Positions 26,148 to 35,082 of a DNA stretch of 64,000 bases are shown here, one piece after another; position 1 is the first letter of the stretch; the number at the start of each line of letters is the position of its first letter. The stretch is from Flagellimonas meridianipacifica. GTDB taxonomy: Bacteria; Bacteroidota; Bacteroidia; Flavobacteriales; Flavobacteriaceae. The notes below the pieces were generated by a model. That model saw only the letters and a list, made by a program, of their open reading frames with translations, did not search any database and was not told where the DNA came from. The DNA lies in contig NZ_PVYX01000002.1 in the NCBI RefSeq assembly GCF_003001695.1, forward strand, positions 1,860,001-1,924,000, written 5' to 3'. Both the position numbers and the translations under genes were made by a program.

Positions 26148-26204
26148 ATGAAACATATTTCTTTTTTCTTCACTACAATCTCCACTACTACCCCTTTGGG
26201 GTAA
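26148..26204 (+). CDS. Threonine-rich leader peptide of the thr operon (attenuator)
   Basis: An 18-codon frame, MKHISFFFTTISTTTPLG, ending 60 bp before thrA. Five of its 18 codons are Thr and two are Ile, placed together, exactly the pattern expected if ribosome stalling on low charged tRNA-Thr/Ile controls the operon. The enterobacterial thrL leader has the same MK-IS-T-rich opening, probably by convergence. The ORF is flanked by complementary arms TTGCATA (26137-26143) and TATGCAA (26207-26213), and its end overlaps a CCCCTTTGGGG hairpin. No U-tract terminator is visible before thrA. Confidence 0.7.
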   Translation: MKHISFFFTTISTTTPLG

Positions 26205-26264
26205 AGTATGCAATATTTCCGTCCGTCAACCATAGTCTAGTTATTTCATTCAAAGTAAGTTATC

Positions 26265-28709
26265 ATGAAAGTTTTAAAATTTGGTGGCACTTCCGTAGCC
26301 AGTCCAGAAAACATACATAAAGTAAAATCAATCATCCAGAGCAGCGGTGAGGCTACACAAGCTGTAATCGTATCGGCATTTGGTGGAATTACCGATACAC
26401 TTTTGGAGACCACAAAACTGGCGTCAGAACAAAATTTGGAATACAAAACAAGTCTGGATGAAATCGAGAAAAGACATATTGATACCATAAAAGTCCTGAT
26501 TCCGGTAAAAAAACAAAGTGCGGTTCTAAGCAAAGTCAAAAGTGACCTTAACACTTTGGAAACCCTTTTGGAAGGTTCTTATCTAATAGGTGAGGTAACT
26601 CCAAAATTGTCTGACAAAATTGTGGGATATGGTGAGCTTTTGTCCGCTTTTATTATTTCTGAGTTTTTTATATCAGAGGGACTAAATGCATGTTTTAAAG
26701 ACAGTAGAGAGCTTATTGTGACTGATGAATCATTTGGAAATGGGAAGGTTGATTTTCAAACAACCAATGATAACTGCAAAACATATGCTAATCAAAACAA
26801 GGTAAATATTACCATTTTGCCAGGTTTTATTTCCTCCAGCAAAGATGGAAACTCTACTACGCTCGGCCGCGGAGGTTCTGATTATTCCGCCGCCATTTTT
26901 GCAAGTGCTTTGAACGCTGACGTCTTAGAGATTTGGACAGACGTCAGTGGAATGTATACCGCAAATCCCAAAATGGTAAAGCAAGCTAAATGCATTTCCC
27001 ATCTAAGTTACGAAGAAGCTATGGAGCTCTCCCATTTTGGAGCCAAGGTATTATATCCTCCCACTATTCAACCTGTATTGGACAAAGAGATACCCATAGT
27101 AATCAAAAACACTTTCTCCCCGGAAGATGCTGGCACACATGTTTCCAAGAATACAAATGGTAGTTTAAAAACGGTAAGAGGTATCAGTCATGTAGGAAAT
27201 ATAAGCCTGATTTCTTTGGAAGGTCCTGGATTAATAGGAATCCCAGGGATTTCCAAACGCTTTTTCGAGACCCTTTCTTTGGAAAGTATTAGCGTAGTTT
27301 TGATTACTCAAGCATCTTCCGAACATTCCATTTGTGTGGGCATTTCAAATGACGATGTGGACAGAGCCCAAACCGCATTGGAAGACACGTTTGCATACGA
27401 GATGCAAAACCACCGAATAAAACCCTTGCAGATAGAACGGGACTTGGCCATTGTGGCGCTTGTCGGCGAAAACATGAAAAGCCATCAAGGTTTAAGTGGA
27501 CAAATGTTCAGCACTTTGGGCAAGAACAATGTAAATATTCGAGCCATTGCACAAGGGGCTTCTGAACGGAATATATCCGCAGTAATCGGTAAAAAAGACG
27601 TCAAGAAAGCACTTAATTCCCTTCACGAGACCTTTTTTGAAGAGAATATAAAACAGCTCAATCTCTTTGTAATGGGCGTTGGAAATGTAGGTGCGAAGTT
27701 TATTGAACAGATACGTTCACAATCCAGTTATTTACGGGAAGAATTAAAACTTAACGTACGCGTAATTGGAATGAGCAACTCCAGAACCATGTATTTTAAT
27801 GAAGACGGAATAGACTTGGAAGATTGGCCAAATGATCTTTCTAAAGGAGAAACAGCAAATCTTGATACCTTTTTTGAAAGAGTAAAACAACTAAATTTTA
27901 GAAACAGCGTGTTTGTTGATAATACGGCCAGCTCAGAAATTGCCCAAACCTATTCAGACTACCTCAAAAACAGTATAGCCGTAGTGACCTGCAACAAAAT
28001 AGCCTGTTCCTCGGAATACAATTATTATCAGCAATTGAAGCAACTTGCCAAAAAATATAATGCTCCTTTCCTTTTTGAAACCAATGTAGGGGCGGGTCTT
28101 CCAATAATAGACACCTTAAAGCATCTAATCGTTTCTGGGGATAAGATACACAAAATACAAGCGGTACTGTCAGGAAGCTTAAATTTTGTATTCAACACCT
28201 TTGATAACTCCACTACCTTTCATGATGTGGTTAAGCAAGCTCAGGAAGAAGGATACACCGAACCAGACCCAACCATCGATTTGAGTGGAATTGATGTAAT
28301 GCGAAAAATTTTGATTCTTGTTAGGGAAAGTGGCCGTCAATTGGACATCGATGCAATTGAGAACAATGGTTTTCTGCCGCAGGAAAGTTTGGAAACAGAT
28401 TCAAATGATGCTTTTTTCGAATCATTGAAGAAGTATGAAAATGATTTTCAAGAGTTGTTCGCAGAAGCTGAAAGTAACGGTTGTAAGCTAAAATATGTGG
28501 CTCAGTTTGAAGATGGAAAAGCTAGCGTAGGCCTACAACAAATTCCAAAAGGGCATGATTTCTATAACTTGGAAGGAAGCGACAACATCGTTTTGTTCTT
28601 TACCGAAAGGTATCCAAACCAACCCCTCATCATAAAAGGAGCGGGGGCTGGAGCAGATGTGACCGCTTCGGGTATCTTTGCCGATATTATTCGAATTGGA
28701 AACTTTTAA
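26265..28709 (+). CDS. thrA: Bifunctional aspartate kinase / homoserine dehydrogenase I
   Basis: 814 residues. Residues 1-300 are the aspartokinase (start MKVLKFGGTSVASPENI; TLGRGGSDYSAAIFA), about 310-460 hold two ACT regulatory domains (TQASSEHSICVGI, IAQGASERNISAVI), and 465-814 are homoserine dehydrogenase with the nucleotide motif GVGNVGAKFIEQI near residue 468 and ETNVGAGLPIIDTLKHL. It catalyses the first and third steps from aspartate to threonine and is normally feedback-inhibited by threonine through the ACT domains. First gene of thrABC, behind a leader peptide. Confidence 0.96.
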   Translation: MKVLKFGGTSVASPENIHKVKSIIQSSGEATQAVIVSAFGGITDTLLETTKLASEQNLEYKTSLDEIEKRHIDTIKVLIPVKKQSAVLSKVKSDLNTLETLLEGSYLIGEVTPKLSDKIVGYGELLSAFIISEFFISEGLNACFKDSRELIVTDESFGNGKVDFQTTNDNCKTYANQNKVNITILPGFISSSKDGNSTTLGRGGSDYSAAIFASALNADVLEIWTDVSGMYTANPKMVKQAKCISHLSYEEAMELSHFGAKVLYPPTIQPVLDKEIPIVIKNTFSPEDAGTHVSKNTNGSLKTVRGISHVGNISLISLEGPGLIGIPGISKRFFETLSLESISVVLITQASSEHSICVGISNDDVDRAQTALEDTFAYEMQNHRIKPLQIERDLAIVALVGENMKSHQGLSGQMFSTLGKNNVNIRAIAQGASERNISAVIGKKDVKKALNSLHETFFEENIKQLNLFVMGVGNVGAKFIEQIRSQSSYLREELKLNVRVIGMSNSRTMYFNEDGIDLEDWPNDLSKGETANLDTFFERVKQLNFRNSVFVDNTASSEIAQTYSDYLKNSIAVVTCNKIACSSEYNYYQQLKQLAKKYNAPFLFETNVGAGLPIIDTLKHLIVSGDKIHKIQAVLSGSLNFVFNTFDNSTTFHDVVKQAQEEGYTEPDPTIDLSGIDVMRKILILVRESGRQLDIDAIENNGFLPQESLETDSNDAFFESLKKYENDFQELFAEAESNGCKLKYVAQFEDGKASVGLQQIPKGHDFYNLEGSDNIVLFFTERYPNQPLIIKGAGAGADVTASGIFADIIRIGNF

Positions 28710-28710
28710 G

Positions 28711-29634
28711 ATGGAGGAAATTAGAGTTTTTTGCCCAGCAACCATTGCGAACCTATCATGCGGATTTGATGTACTGGGTGTAGCCTTAGATGCCGTGGGT
28801 GATGAAATGATTGTCCGAAAAACCGATACAAAAGGTATCCAAATTACCAAGATTACAGGACAGGATTTACCTCTCGCTACAGAGAAGAATGTGGCCGGTG
28901 TAGCTGGATTGGCCCTACTTGACAAAAGCGATTATAAAGGAGGCTTCGAGATTGAAATCCATAAAAAAATCAAACCTGGAAGCGGTATTGGTAGTAGCGC
29001 GGCTAGTTCAGCTGGCACAGTATGGGCCATGAACTATTTATTAGGTAAACCTTTTTCCTTGTCAGAATTGGTGGAATTTGCTATGCAGGGTGAAAAATTA
29101 GCCAGTGATGTTGCCCATGCGGATAATGTTGCTCCTGCCCTATTCGGTGGATTTACACTCGTTCGCGGATACAATCCTTTGGATGTGGTCCCCCTGCCCT
29201 CCCCCAAAGAATTATACGCCACTGTAATCCACCCACAGATTGAGATAAAAACCTCAGATTCCAGAAAAATTTTGAAGACCAATATCACCCTCCAAAAGGG
29301 TATCAAGCAGTGGGGCAACTTGGCAGGATTGGTCGCTGGACTCTTCAAAAATGATTATGACCTAATAGGAAGATCTTTGGAAGACCATGTCGTGGAACCT
29401 ATTCGTTCCATTTTGATTCCGGGTTTTGATGATATTAAAACGAGATCCCTGGAATCGGGCGCATTGGGTTGCGGAATTTCAGGTTCGGGGCCCTCAATTT
29501 TTGCATTAAGCAAAGGAAAAAATATAGCACAAAGGGTAGCGCAAGCTATGACTCAGGTATATGAAGCCATTGATGTTGAGTTTGATGTTCATGTATCCCC
29601 AATAAATACAATTGGGGTAAAACCGTTGTTTTAG
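28711..29634 (+). CDS. thrB: Homoserine kinase
   Basis: 307 residues from the ATG at 28711, one base after the thrA stop; a longer frame starting inside thrA was rejected. The GHMP-kinase fold is clear: substrate motif PATIANLSCGFDVLG, ATP-binding loop KIKPGSGIGSSAASSAG, and the C-terminal GCGISGSGPSIFALS. It phosphorylates L-homoserine with ATP, feeding threonine synthase encoded immediately downstream. Spacing to both neighbours is 1-2 bp, indicating tight translational coupling in the operon. Confidence 0.96.
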   Translation: MEEIRVFCPATIANLSCGFDVLGVALDAVGDEMIVRKTDTKGIQITKITGQDLPLATEKNVAGVAGLALLDKSDYKGGFEIEIHKKIKPGSGIGSSAASSAGTVWAMNYLLGKPFSLSELVEFAMQGEKLASDVAHADNVAPALFGGFTLVRGYNPLDVVPLPSPKELYATVIHPQIEIKTSDSRKILKTNITLQKGIKQWGNLAGLVAGLFKNDYDLIGRSLEDHVVEPIRSILIPGFDDIKTRSLESGALGCGISGSGPSIFALSKGKNIAQRVAQAMTQVYEAIDVEFDVHVSPINTIGVKPLF

Positions 29635-29636
29635 AT

Positions 29637-30932
29637 ATGCGATACTATAGTTTAAACAATCCAAAACAGACCACATCATTTAAAGAAGCCGTTGTTCAGG
29701 GAATAGCTCCGGACAGGGGCTTGTATGTACCTGAAAGAATAAGCAAGCTTACCGATAGTTTCTTCCAAAACATCGATGAACTTTCCCAACACGAAATTGC
29801 TTTTCAGGCCATACATCAATTTGTTCAAGAAGATATTCCAGATTCCACATTAAAAGAAATTTTGGAAAAGGTCTTGGATTTTGAGTTTCCAGTGATTCCG
29901 ATAGAAGAAAATATTTCCACTTTAGAGCTTTTTCATGGACCAACCATGGCATTTAAAGATGTTGGTGCACGGTTTATGGCTAATTGCCTAGGTCATTTTT
30001 CACAAGACAGAAGTTCTGAAGTTACCGTTCTTGTTGCTACCTCTGGAGATACAGGAGGAGCAGTTGCCAATGGTTTTTTAGGCGTTGAAGGCGTTCGAGT
30101 GGTTATCCTTTACCCGAGCGGAAAAGTAAGTGAAATTCAGGAAAAACAACTAACCACACTGGGTCAGAATATTGTGGCCATGGAGGTAGATGGGACCTTT
30201 GATGATTGCCAAAGGATGGTCAAAACCGCTTTCCTCGATGCTGAGCTTAAAGAAAATCGGAAATTAACTTCAGCAAATAGCATTAACGTAGCCCGTTGGT
30301 TACCCCAACTATTTTATTTCTTGTTTGCCTACAAAACGTTGAAATCAAAAAGTAATGAAATTGTATTCTCTGTCCCTTCGGGAAATTTCGGAAATATCTG
30401 TGCGGGAATGGTGGCTCAAAAACTGGGAATGCCAGTGAATCATTTTTTAGCTTCAACCAATGTAAACGATGTGGTACCGAAATTCATGAAAAAAGGGGAA
30501 TATATACCACAACCTTCAGTTGCTACTATTTCGAATGCAATGGATGTGGGTGACCCCAGTAATTTTGTGAGAATTCAACATCTCTATGGAAATGATTTTG
30601 AAAATCTTCAAGAAAATCTATCCAGTTATTCCTTCACCGATGAAGAAACCAAAGAAGCTATCTTACATGTGTACGAAAATTTTGGTTACGTCGCGGACCC
30701 TCATGGAGCTGTAGGTTATTTGGGACTAAAAAAGTACCAACAAAAGCATCCTAATACCCATGGAGTTTTCTTGGAAACCGCACATCCTGTTAAATTTTTG
30801 GATGTGGTAAAGGAAACCCTGAATATTGAAATCGATATTCCACCTCAAATCGAACAAGTTTTGGGCAAAACCAAGCAGTCCATTAAAATCTGTGCTTACG
30901 AGCAGTTGAAAACCTTTCTTTTGGATAGTTAG
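29637..30932 (+). CDS. thrC: Threonine synthase
   Basis: 431 residues, fold-type II PLP enzyme. The PLP lysine is in HGPTMAFKDVGARFM, the phosphate cup in ATSGDTGGAVANGF, and later motifs are SANSINVARWLPQ and SGNFGNICAGM. Converts O-phospho-L-homoserine to L-threonine and phosphate. Length and motifs are of the short bacterial class without an SAM-binding extension. Last gene of thrABC; 105 bp of intergenic sequence before gcvT. Confidence 0.96.
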   Translation: MRYYSLNNPKQTTSFKEAVVQGIAPDRGLYVPERISKLTDSFFQNIDELSQHEIAFQAIHQFVQEDIPDSTLKEILEKVLDFEFPVIPIEENISTLELFHGPTMAFKDVGARFMANCLGHFSQDRSSEVTVLVATSGDTGGAVANGFLGVEGVRVVILYPSGKVSEIQEKQLTTLGQNIVAMEVDGTFDDCQRMVKTAFLDAELKENRKLTSANSINVARWLPQLFYFLFAYKTLKSKSNEIVFSVPSGNFGNICAGMVAQKLGMPVNHFLASTNVNDVVPKFMKKGEYIPQPSVATISNAMDVGDPSNFVRIQHLYGNDFENLQENLSSYSFTDEETKEAILHVYENFGYVADPHGAVGYLGLKKYQQKHPNTHGVFLETAHPVKFLDVVKETLNIEIDIPPQIEQVLGKTKQSIKICAYEQLKTFLLDS

Positions 30933-31037
30933 GAAAGACTAGCCCTGAATTAACATCCGTTTGTTCACAAGATTACCTAAAATTGGGCAAAGGATATATT
31001 CCGAAATCGATAAATTTACCCAGAGAAAAGGAATTCT

Positions 31038-32123
31038 ATGAAGAATACTGCATTAACAGGGGTGCACGAATCCCTTGGAGCAAAAATGGTTCCCTTTGCT
31101 GGCTATAATATGCCGGTATCTTATGAAGGTGTAAATGTGGAACACGAAACGGTTAGAAATGGCGTAGGCGTTTTTGATGTATCCCATATGGGAGAGTTTT
31201 TAATCGAAGGGCCAAAAGCGCTAGAACTGATTCAAAAAGTCACTTCCAATGATGCATCCAAACTTACCGTAGGAAAAGCGCAATACAGTTGTTTCCCAAA
31301 TGAAACTGGAGGAATTGTGGATGACCTCATCGTCTACAAGGTAAAAGAAGAAACGTATTTATTGGTTGTAAATGCTTCCAATATTGAAAAAGATTGGGCA
31401 CACATTTCAAAATATAACGAAGGTATAGGTGCAGAAATGCGTAACCTATCAGACGTGTATTCTCTATTGGCCATCCAAGGTCCAAAAGCGGTAGAGGCCA
31501 TGCAATCCTTGTCATCCATAGATTTGGCAAGCATTAAGTTCTACAACTTTGTTGTAGGTGATTTTGCTGGTATAGAACATGTCATTATTTCTGCTACCGG
31601 ATACACGGGGTCTGGTGGATTCGAAATTTACTGCAAAAATTCGGAGGTTGAACAGGTTTGGAGTCGAGTGTTGGAAGCTGGAGCCGATTTCGGTATTAAG
31701 CCCATTGGCTTGGCCGCTAGGGATACTTTACGATTGGAAATGGGGTATTGCCTTTACGGAAACGATATTGACGATACCACTTCACCTCTGGAGGCTGGCT
31801 TGGGTTGGATTACCAAGTTCACTAAGGATTTTGTAAACTCAAAAGCACTGGCCGCTCAAAAAGAAGCAGGGGTAACCAAGAAATTGGTTGGTTTTGAGAT
31901 TACTGAACGGGGTATTCCAAGACAGGGGTATGATATTGTGGATGCGGATGGAAATACTATTGGGAATGTAACTTCAGGAACTATGTCCCCTTCTTTGGAA
32001 AAGGGTATAGGATTAGGGTATGTTTCCAAAGACTTTTCACAGGTTGATTCTGAGGTATTCATCCAAATTAGAAAGAAAAGCGTCCCCGCCACAATAATTA
32101 AGCTTCCGTTTTATAAAGGTTAA
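31038..32123 (+). CDS. gcvT: Aminomethyltransferase (glycine cleavage T protein)
   Basis: 361 residues, the normal length. Key segments: [21 protein letters not shown], the folate-site Asp in [32 protein letters not shown] and [21 protein letters not shown]. With the P, H and L proteins, encoded elsewhere, it releases ammonia from the aminomethyl lipoyl group and passes the one-carbon unit to tetrahydrofolate. No glycine riboswitch is seen in the 105 bp upstream. The stop codon overlaps the glutaminase start (TAATG). Confidence 0.96.
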   Translation: MKNTALTGVHESLGAKMVPFAGYNMPVSYEGVNVEHETVRNGVGVFDVSHMGEFLIEGPKALELIQKVTSNDASKLTVGKAQYSCFPNETGGIVDDLIVYKVKEETYLLVVNASNIEKDWAHISKYNEGIGAEMRNLSDVYSLLAIQGPKAVEAMQSLSSIDLASIKFYNFVVGDFAGIEHVIISATGYTGSGGFEIYCKNSEVEQVWSRVLEAGADFGIKPIGLAARDTLRLEMGYCLYGNDIDDTTSPLEAGLGWITKFTKDFVNSKALAAQKEAGVTKKLVGFEITERGIPRQGYDIVDADGNTIGNVTSGTMSPSLEKGIGLGYVSKDFSQVDSEVFIQIRKKSVPATIIKLPFYKG

Positions 32124-33037
32124 TGGTCGACTTCCAAAACATTCTGGATGCCATAACGCTTGAAGCGAACAATACACTTGACAAGGGAAAAATTGCTTCC
32201 TATATTCCGGAGTTGGCTTGTGCTGACAAAAACAAATTCGGTATTGCACTACTGGATAAAAATGGAACCCTTTTTAGTGCCGGAGATACCAAAGAGCAGT
32301 TTTCAGTGCAAAGTATGACCAAGGTATTGACGCTTTCCATGGCATTTGATCTTTTGGGCGATAATTTATGGGAACTTGTAGGTGTGGAACCTTCGGGTGA
32401 CCCGTTTAATCACTTATCGCTTTTGGAACAAGAAAATGGTAAACCAAGAAACCCCTTAATCAATGCTGGGGCCATCGTTGTTTCGGATATATTGGTTTCA
32501 AAACTCAAAAACCCCAGAGCCGAATTTTTAAAGTACGTCCAAGGTATTGCCAACGATTCCTCTATTGGATATGATGTGTCCGTTGCAGAATCTGAAAAAA
32601 GGACAGGGTTTAGAAATTATGCAGCTGCCTATCTCATTAAATCCTTTGGAAACTTGGAAAATGATGTGGAAACCGTTTTGGATTTCTATTTTCACCAGTG
32701 TTCTCTCAGTATGTCATGTGAACAATTGGTGAATACATTTTACATTTTCGCGAATCGAGGAAAGTGTCTTCAGGACAATCAACACTTAAGTCTAAGTCAG
32801 ATAAAACGAATCAATGCAATTATGTTGAGTTGTGGTTTTTATGATGAAGCAGGGGAATTTGGCTTTAGAGTGGGTCTTCCCGGAAAAAGTGGGGTTGGCG
32901 GTGGTATAGTAGCCCTTCTTCCCGATAATTTCTGTGTGGTGACCTGGTCCCCAGGATTAAATGAAAAAGGAAACTCCAAACTTGGACTTCAGGCTTTGGA
33001 AAAACTGACCACAGATAGCGGTCTTTCAATTTTTTAG
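32123..33037 (+). CDS. glsA: Glutaminase
   Basis: 304 residues, serine-dependent beta-lactamase-like fold. The S-x-x-K motif is in QFSVQSMTKVLTLSMA, followed by EPSGDPFNHL, NPLINAGAIVV and late GLPGKSGVGGGIVALLP. It hydrolyses L-glutamine to glutamate and ammonia, in E. coli for acid resistance and nitrogen balance. It is translationally coupled to gcvT by a one-base overlap, an arrangement that joins two ammonia-releasing reactions on one transcript. Confidence 0.95.
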   Translation: MVDFQNILDAITLEANNTLDKGKIASYIPELACADKNKFGIALLDKNGTLFSAGDTKEQFSVQSMTKVLTLSMAFDLLGDNLWELVGVEPSGDPFNHLSLLEQENGKPRNPLINAGAIVVSDILVSKLKNPRAEFLKYVQGIANDSSIGYDVSVAESEKRTGFRNYAAAYLIKSFGNLENDVETVLDFYFHQCSLSMSCEQLVNTFYIFANRGKCLQDNQHLSLSQIKRINAIMLSCGFYDEAGEFGFRVGLPGKSGVGGGIVALLPDNFCVVTWSPGLNEKGNSKLGLQALEKLTTDSGLSIF

Positions 33038-33040
33038 CTA

Positions 33041-33862
33041 TTGGAAAACAACAAAATCCTTATACTCGGAGCAAGTGGTTTTATTGGGAATGCAATTTAT
33101 AGGGAACTTCACTCCTATTTTGATACCTACGGCACCTATTTTACCAACAGAAGTTATAAAAACAACCAGCAGTTTTTGAGGTATGATATGGAGGAAGACG
33201 ATATTTTTCAAATCCTTGAAAAGGTAAAACCCAAATACATCATTTCGGCACTTCGGGGAAAGTTCGTATCACAGATTCAAGCACACCAACATATAATGGA
33301 GTACCTAGCTACGGCGGATGCTAAGTTGTACTTTATTTCTTCGGCCAATGTTTTTGACGCCTACAGCAAGTTTCCTTCCTATGAAACTGACAAGACTCTA
33401 TCGGAAAGCGTATATGGACGTCTAAAAATCAAGATAGAGAATATGATGATGCGTCTTCCCAAAGAAAAAGCGGCCATTTTAAGGGTGCCCATGGTCTTTG
33501 GAAATACGTCACCCCGGATAAGGGATATTAAAAAAAGTCTTGAGACCAACGAACCCATAGAGGTATTCCCCAACCTCATCATTAACGTGACCAATGATGA
33601 CCGACTTACACAACAAATCCATTATTTGATAAATCAGAATAAGACAGGGATTTTTCATTTGGGAAGTACCGATTTGGTTCATCATGAGGATTTTATTAAG
33701 GAGGTTATTAAACGTTTGGGAAACTTTCATCCGGTACTGAAACGAGTTTACACTACTAATGAGGATCGCTATTTAGCGGCACTTCCCAAAGAACATTTGT
33801 TGCCTAAAAACCTAAGAATCGGGTATCAGGAAATTATTGACCATCATCTAACCGTTGAATAG
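33041..33862 (+). CDS. NAD(P)-binding SDR protein, RmlD-like
   Basis: 273 residues from a TTG start 3 bp after the glutaminase stop; no ATG fits the conserved N-terminus. The Rossmann glycine motif is ILILGASGFIGN at residues 7-17, and the extended-SDR layout (YFISSANVFDAYSKFPSYE, SVYGRLKIKIEN with the Tyr-x-x-x-Lys pair, ILRVPMVFG) is like dTDP-4-dehydrorhamnose reductases. Such enzymes reduce nucleotide-sugar ketones. It is shorter than typical RmlD, and no sugar-nucleotide genes adjoin, so the substrate is open. Confidence 0.75.
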   Translation: MENNKILILGASGFIGNAIYRELHSYFDTYGTYFTNRSYKNNQQFLRYDMEEDDIFQILEKVKPKYIISALRGKFVSQIQAHQHIMEYLATADAKLYFISSANVFDAYSKFPSYETDKTLSESVYGRLKIKIENMMMRLPKEKAAILRVPMVFGNTSPRIRDIKKSLETNEPIEVFPNLIINVTNDDRLTQQIHYLINQNKTGIFHLGSTDLVHHEDFIKEVIKRLGNFHPVLKRVYTTNEDRYLAALPKEHLLPKNLRIGYQEIIDHHLTVE

Positions 33863-34085
33863 CTTTTCAATTGGCCAAGGTAAGTGAACTGCTAGTAGTG
33901 CTAAATTTTCCTTTAGTCTTTAACCATTGCTTAAAAAATACTTCTATTAGTTGTTGGAATTGAATTATTTCAATTCTTTAAGAATGGCTTAGAACAAAAC
34001 GGAGTATAAAAAAGGTGACAATAGCAAATCAAAAAAATGAAATAGAAAATCTTCATTTTACCACTATCCCCAAATATTGAAACCG

Positions 34086-34964
34086 TTACTCGTCAAAAAA
34101 ATCCCTACATTCTGGCACTTGAGCCAGCCAGCAATTCCTATCGCCCCATTCTTCGGCTGATACGAAAAAAATAGAGAAATCAGATGAAAATGAAGTGTCA
34201 CCAAGTCTTATTTCAATAGTGAACATTCTGGTTAAAGGCTTTGAAACATCGTCCGATTGGTGATAGAGTCTAAACAAAGGTAAAATTATACCGGACGTAT
34301 AACCCTCTACTTCTCCGTTATCATCATAAAAAGGTACCTCATCAGATCTAACATAAAGTGAAGAGTCCATTTCAAAAGGACTATCAAAAAGAAAGTAACT
34401 TTGGTCTATGTCAGGATTGTGAAGTGAAATTGAAATTCCACCTGTAGCGGGTTCATCTGCCAAACTATCAGTTACATTTGCTGCTATTTCTATTTTCTGA
34501 ACCGTATCCAAAACCTGTGATGGAATCCCAACAAATAATTCAGATACATAATATTGCTCATAAGGTGCCCATAGGTTTCCTTTTACAACTTCACCTGTAA
34601 ACTCTCTGGACAACTCTACTACATCAATATTTACCGATAAGGTATCTCTAGTGACTGAATCAACTTCAATGGTAACAACGGAGTCATATTCCACTTCATA
34701 AATTCTTCGATACTCTGCGAGAGGATACTGAGAAATAAAGAACTCGCTGTTTTGGTTCCTGCTTTGAAGATTATTATTGGCAGAGCTATAGGTAGTAACC
34801 CCACCCTCAAAACCCGACGAAGATGTTTCAGAAAATCTAATGTTTGAAATCTCTGTAACGGCATTAATCTCGGGTTGTCCACCCTCATCGGTACAGGAAA
34901 ACATTAGGATTACTCCTAAAAGCGTAAAATAAATATATCCGTAAGGAATCAATCGAAACTTCAT
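34086..34964 (-). CDS. Lipoprotein of unknown function
   Basis: 292 residues with a lipoprotein signal peptide ending LMFSC, so the mature protein starts at a lipidated cysteine near residue 24. The mature part is rich in Ser, Asp and beta-strand patterns, similar in flavour to DUF4270-type surface lipoproteins (a motif like ILPLFRLYHQSDDVSKPLTRMF), but no catalytic residues are recognisable. It stands alone, about 120 bp downstream of the efflux operon and on its strand. Function unknown. Confidence 0.6.
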   Translation of the reverse strand: MKFRLIPYGYIYFTLLGVILMFSCTDEGGQPEINAVTEISNIRFSETSSSGFEGGVTTYSSANNNLQSRNQNSEFFISQYPLAEYRRIYEVEYDSVVTIEVDSVTRDTLSVNIDVVELSREFTGEVVKGNLWAPYEQYYVSELFVGIPSQVLDTVQKIEIAANVTDSLADEPATGGISISLHNPDIDQSYFLFDSPFEMDSSLYVRSDEVPFYDDNGEVEGYTSGIILPLFRLYHQSDDVSKPLTRMFTIEIRLGDTSFSSDFSIFFVSAEEWGDRNCWLAQVPECRDFFDE

Positions 34965-35082
34965 TAGATAAACAATTTGTTTACCTCTAACTTGTTTCCT
35001 GGCATTAAATTGCTTTGAAAACGGGTTTTAACAAAAACCAAAATCACTCTTTCCTTGTTTCTTTCATTTATTTAGAAGTGTT

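Noticed and set aside
30933..31037. Glycine riboswitch before gcvT
   Set aside because: The gap is only 105 bp and lacks the conserved GGAGA and GCC-GAAGG-type segments of either aptamer.
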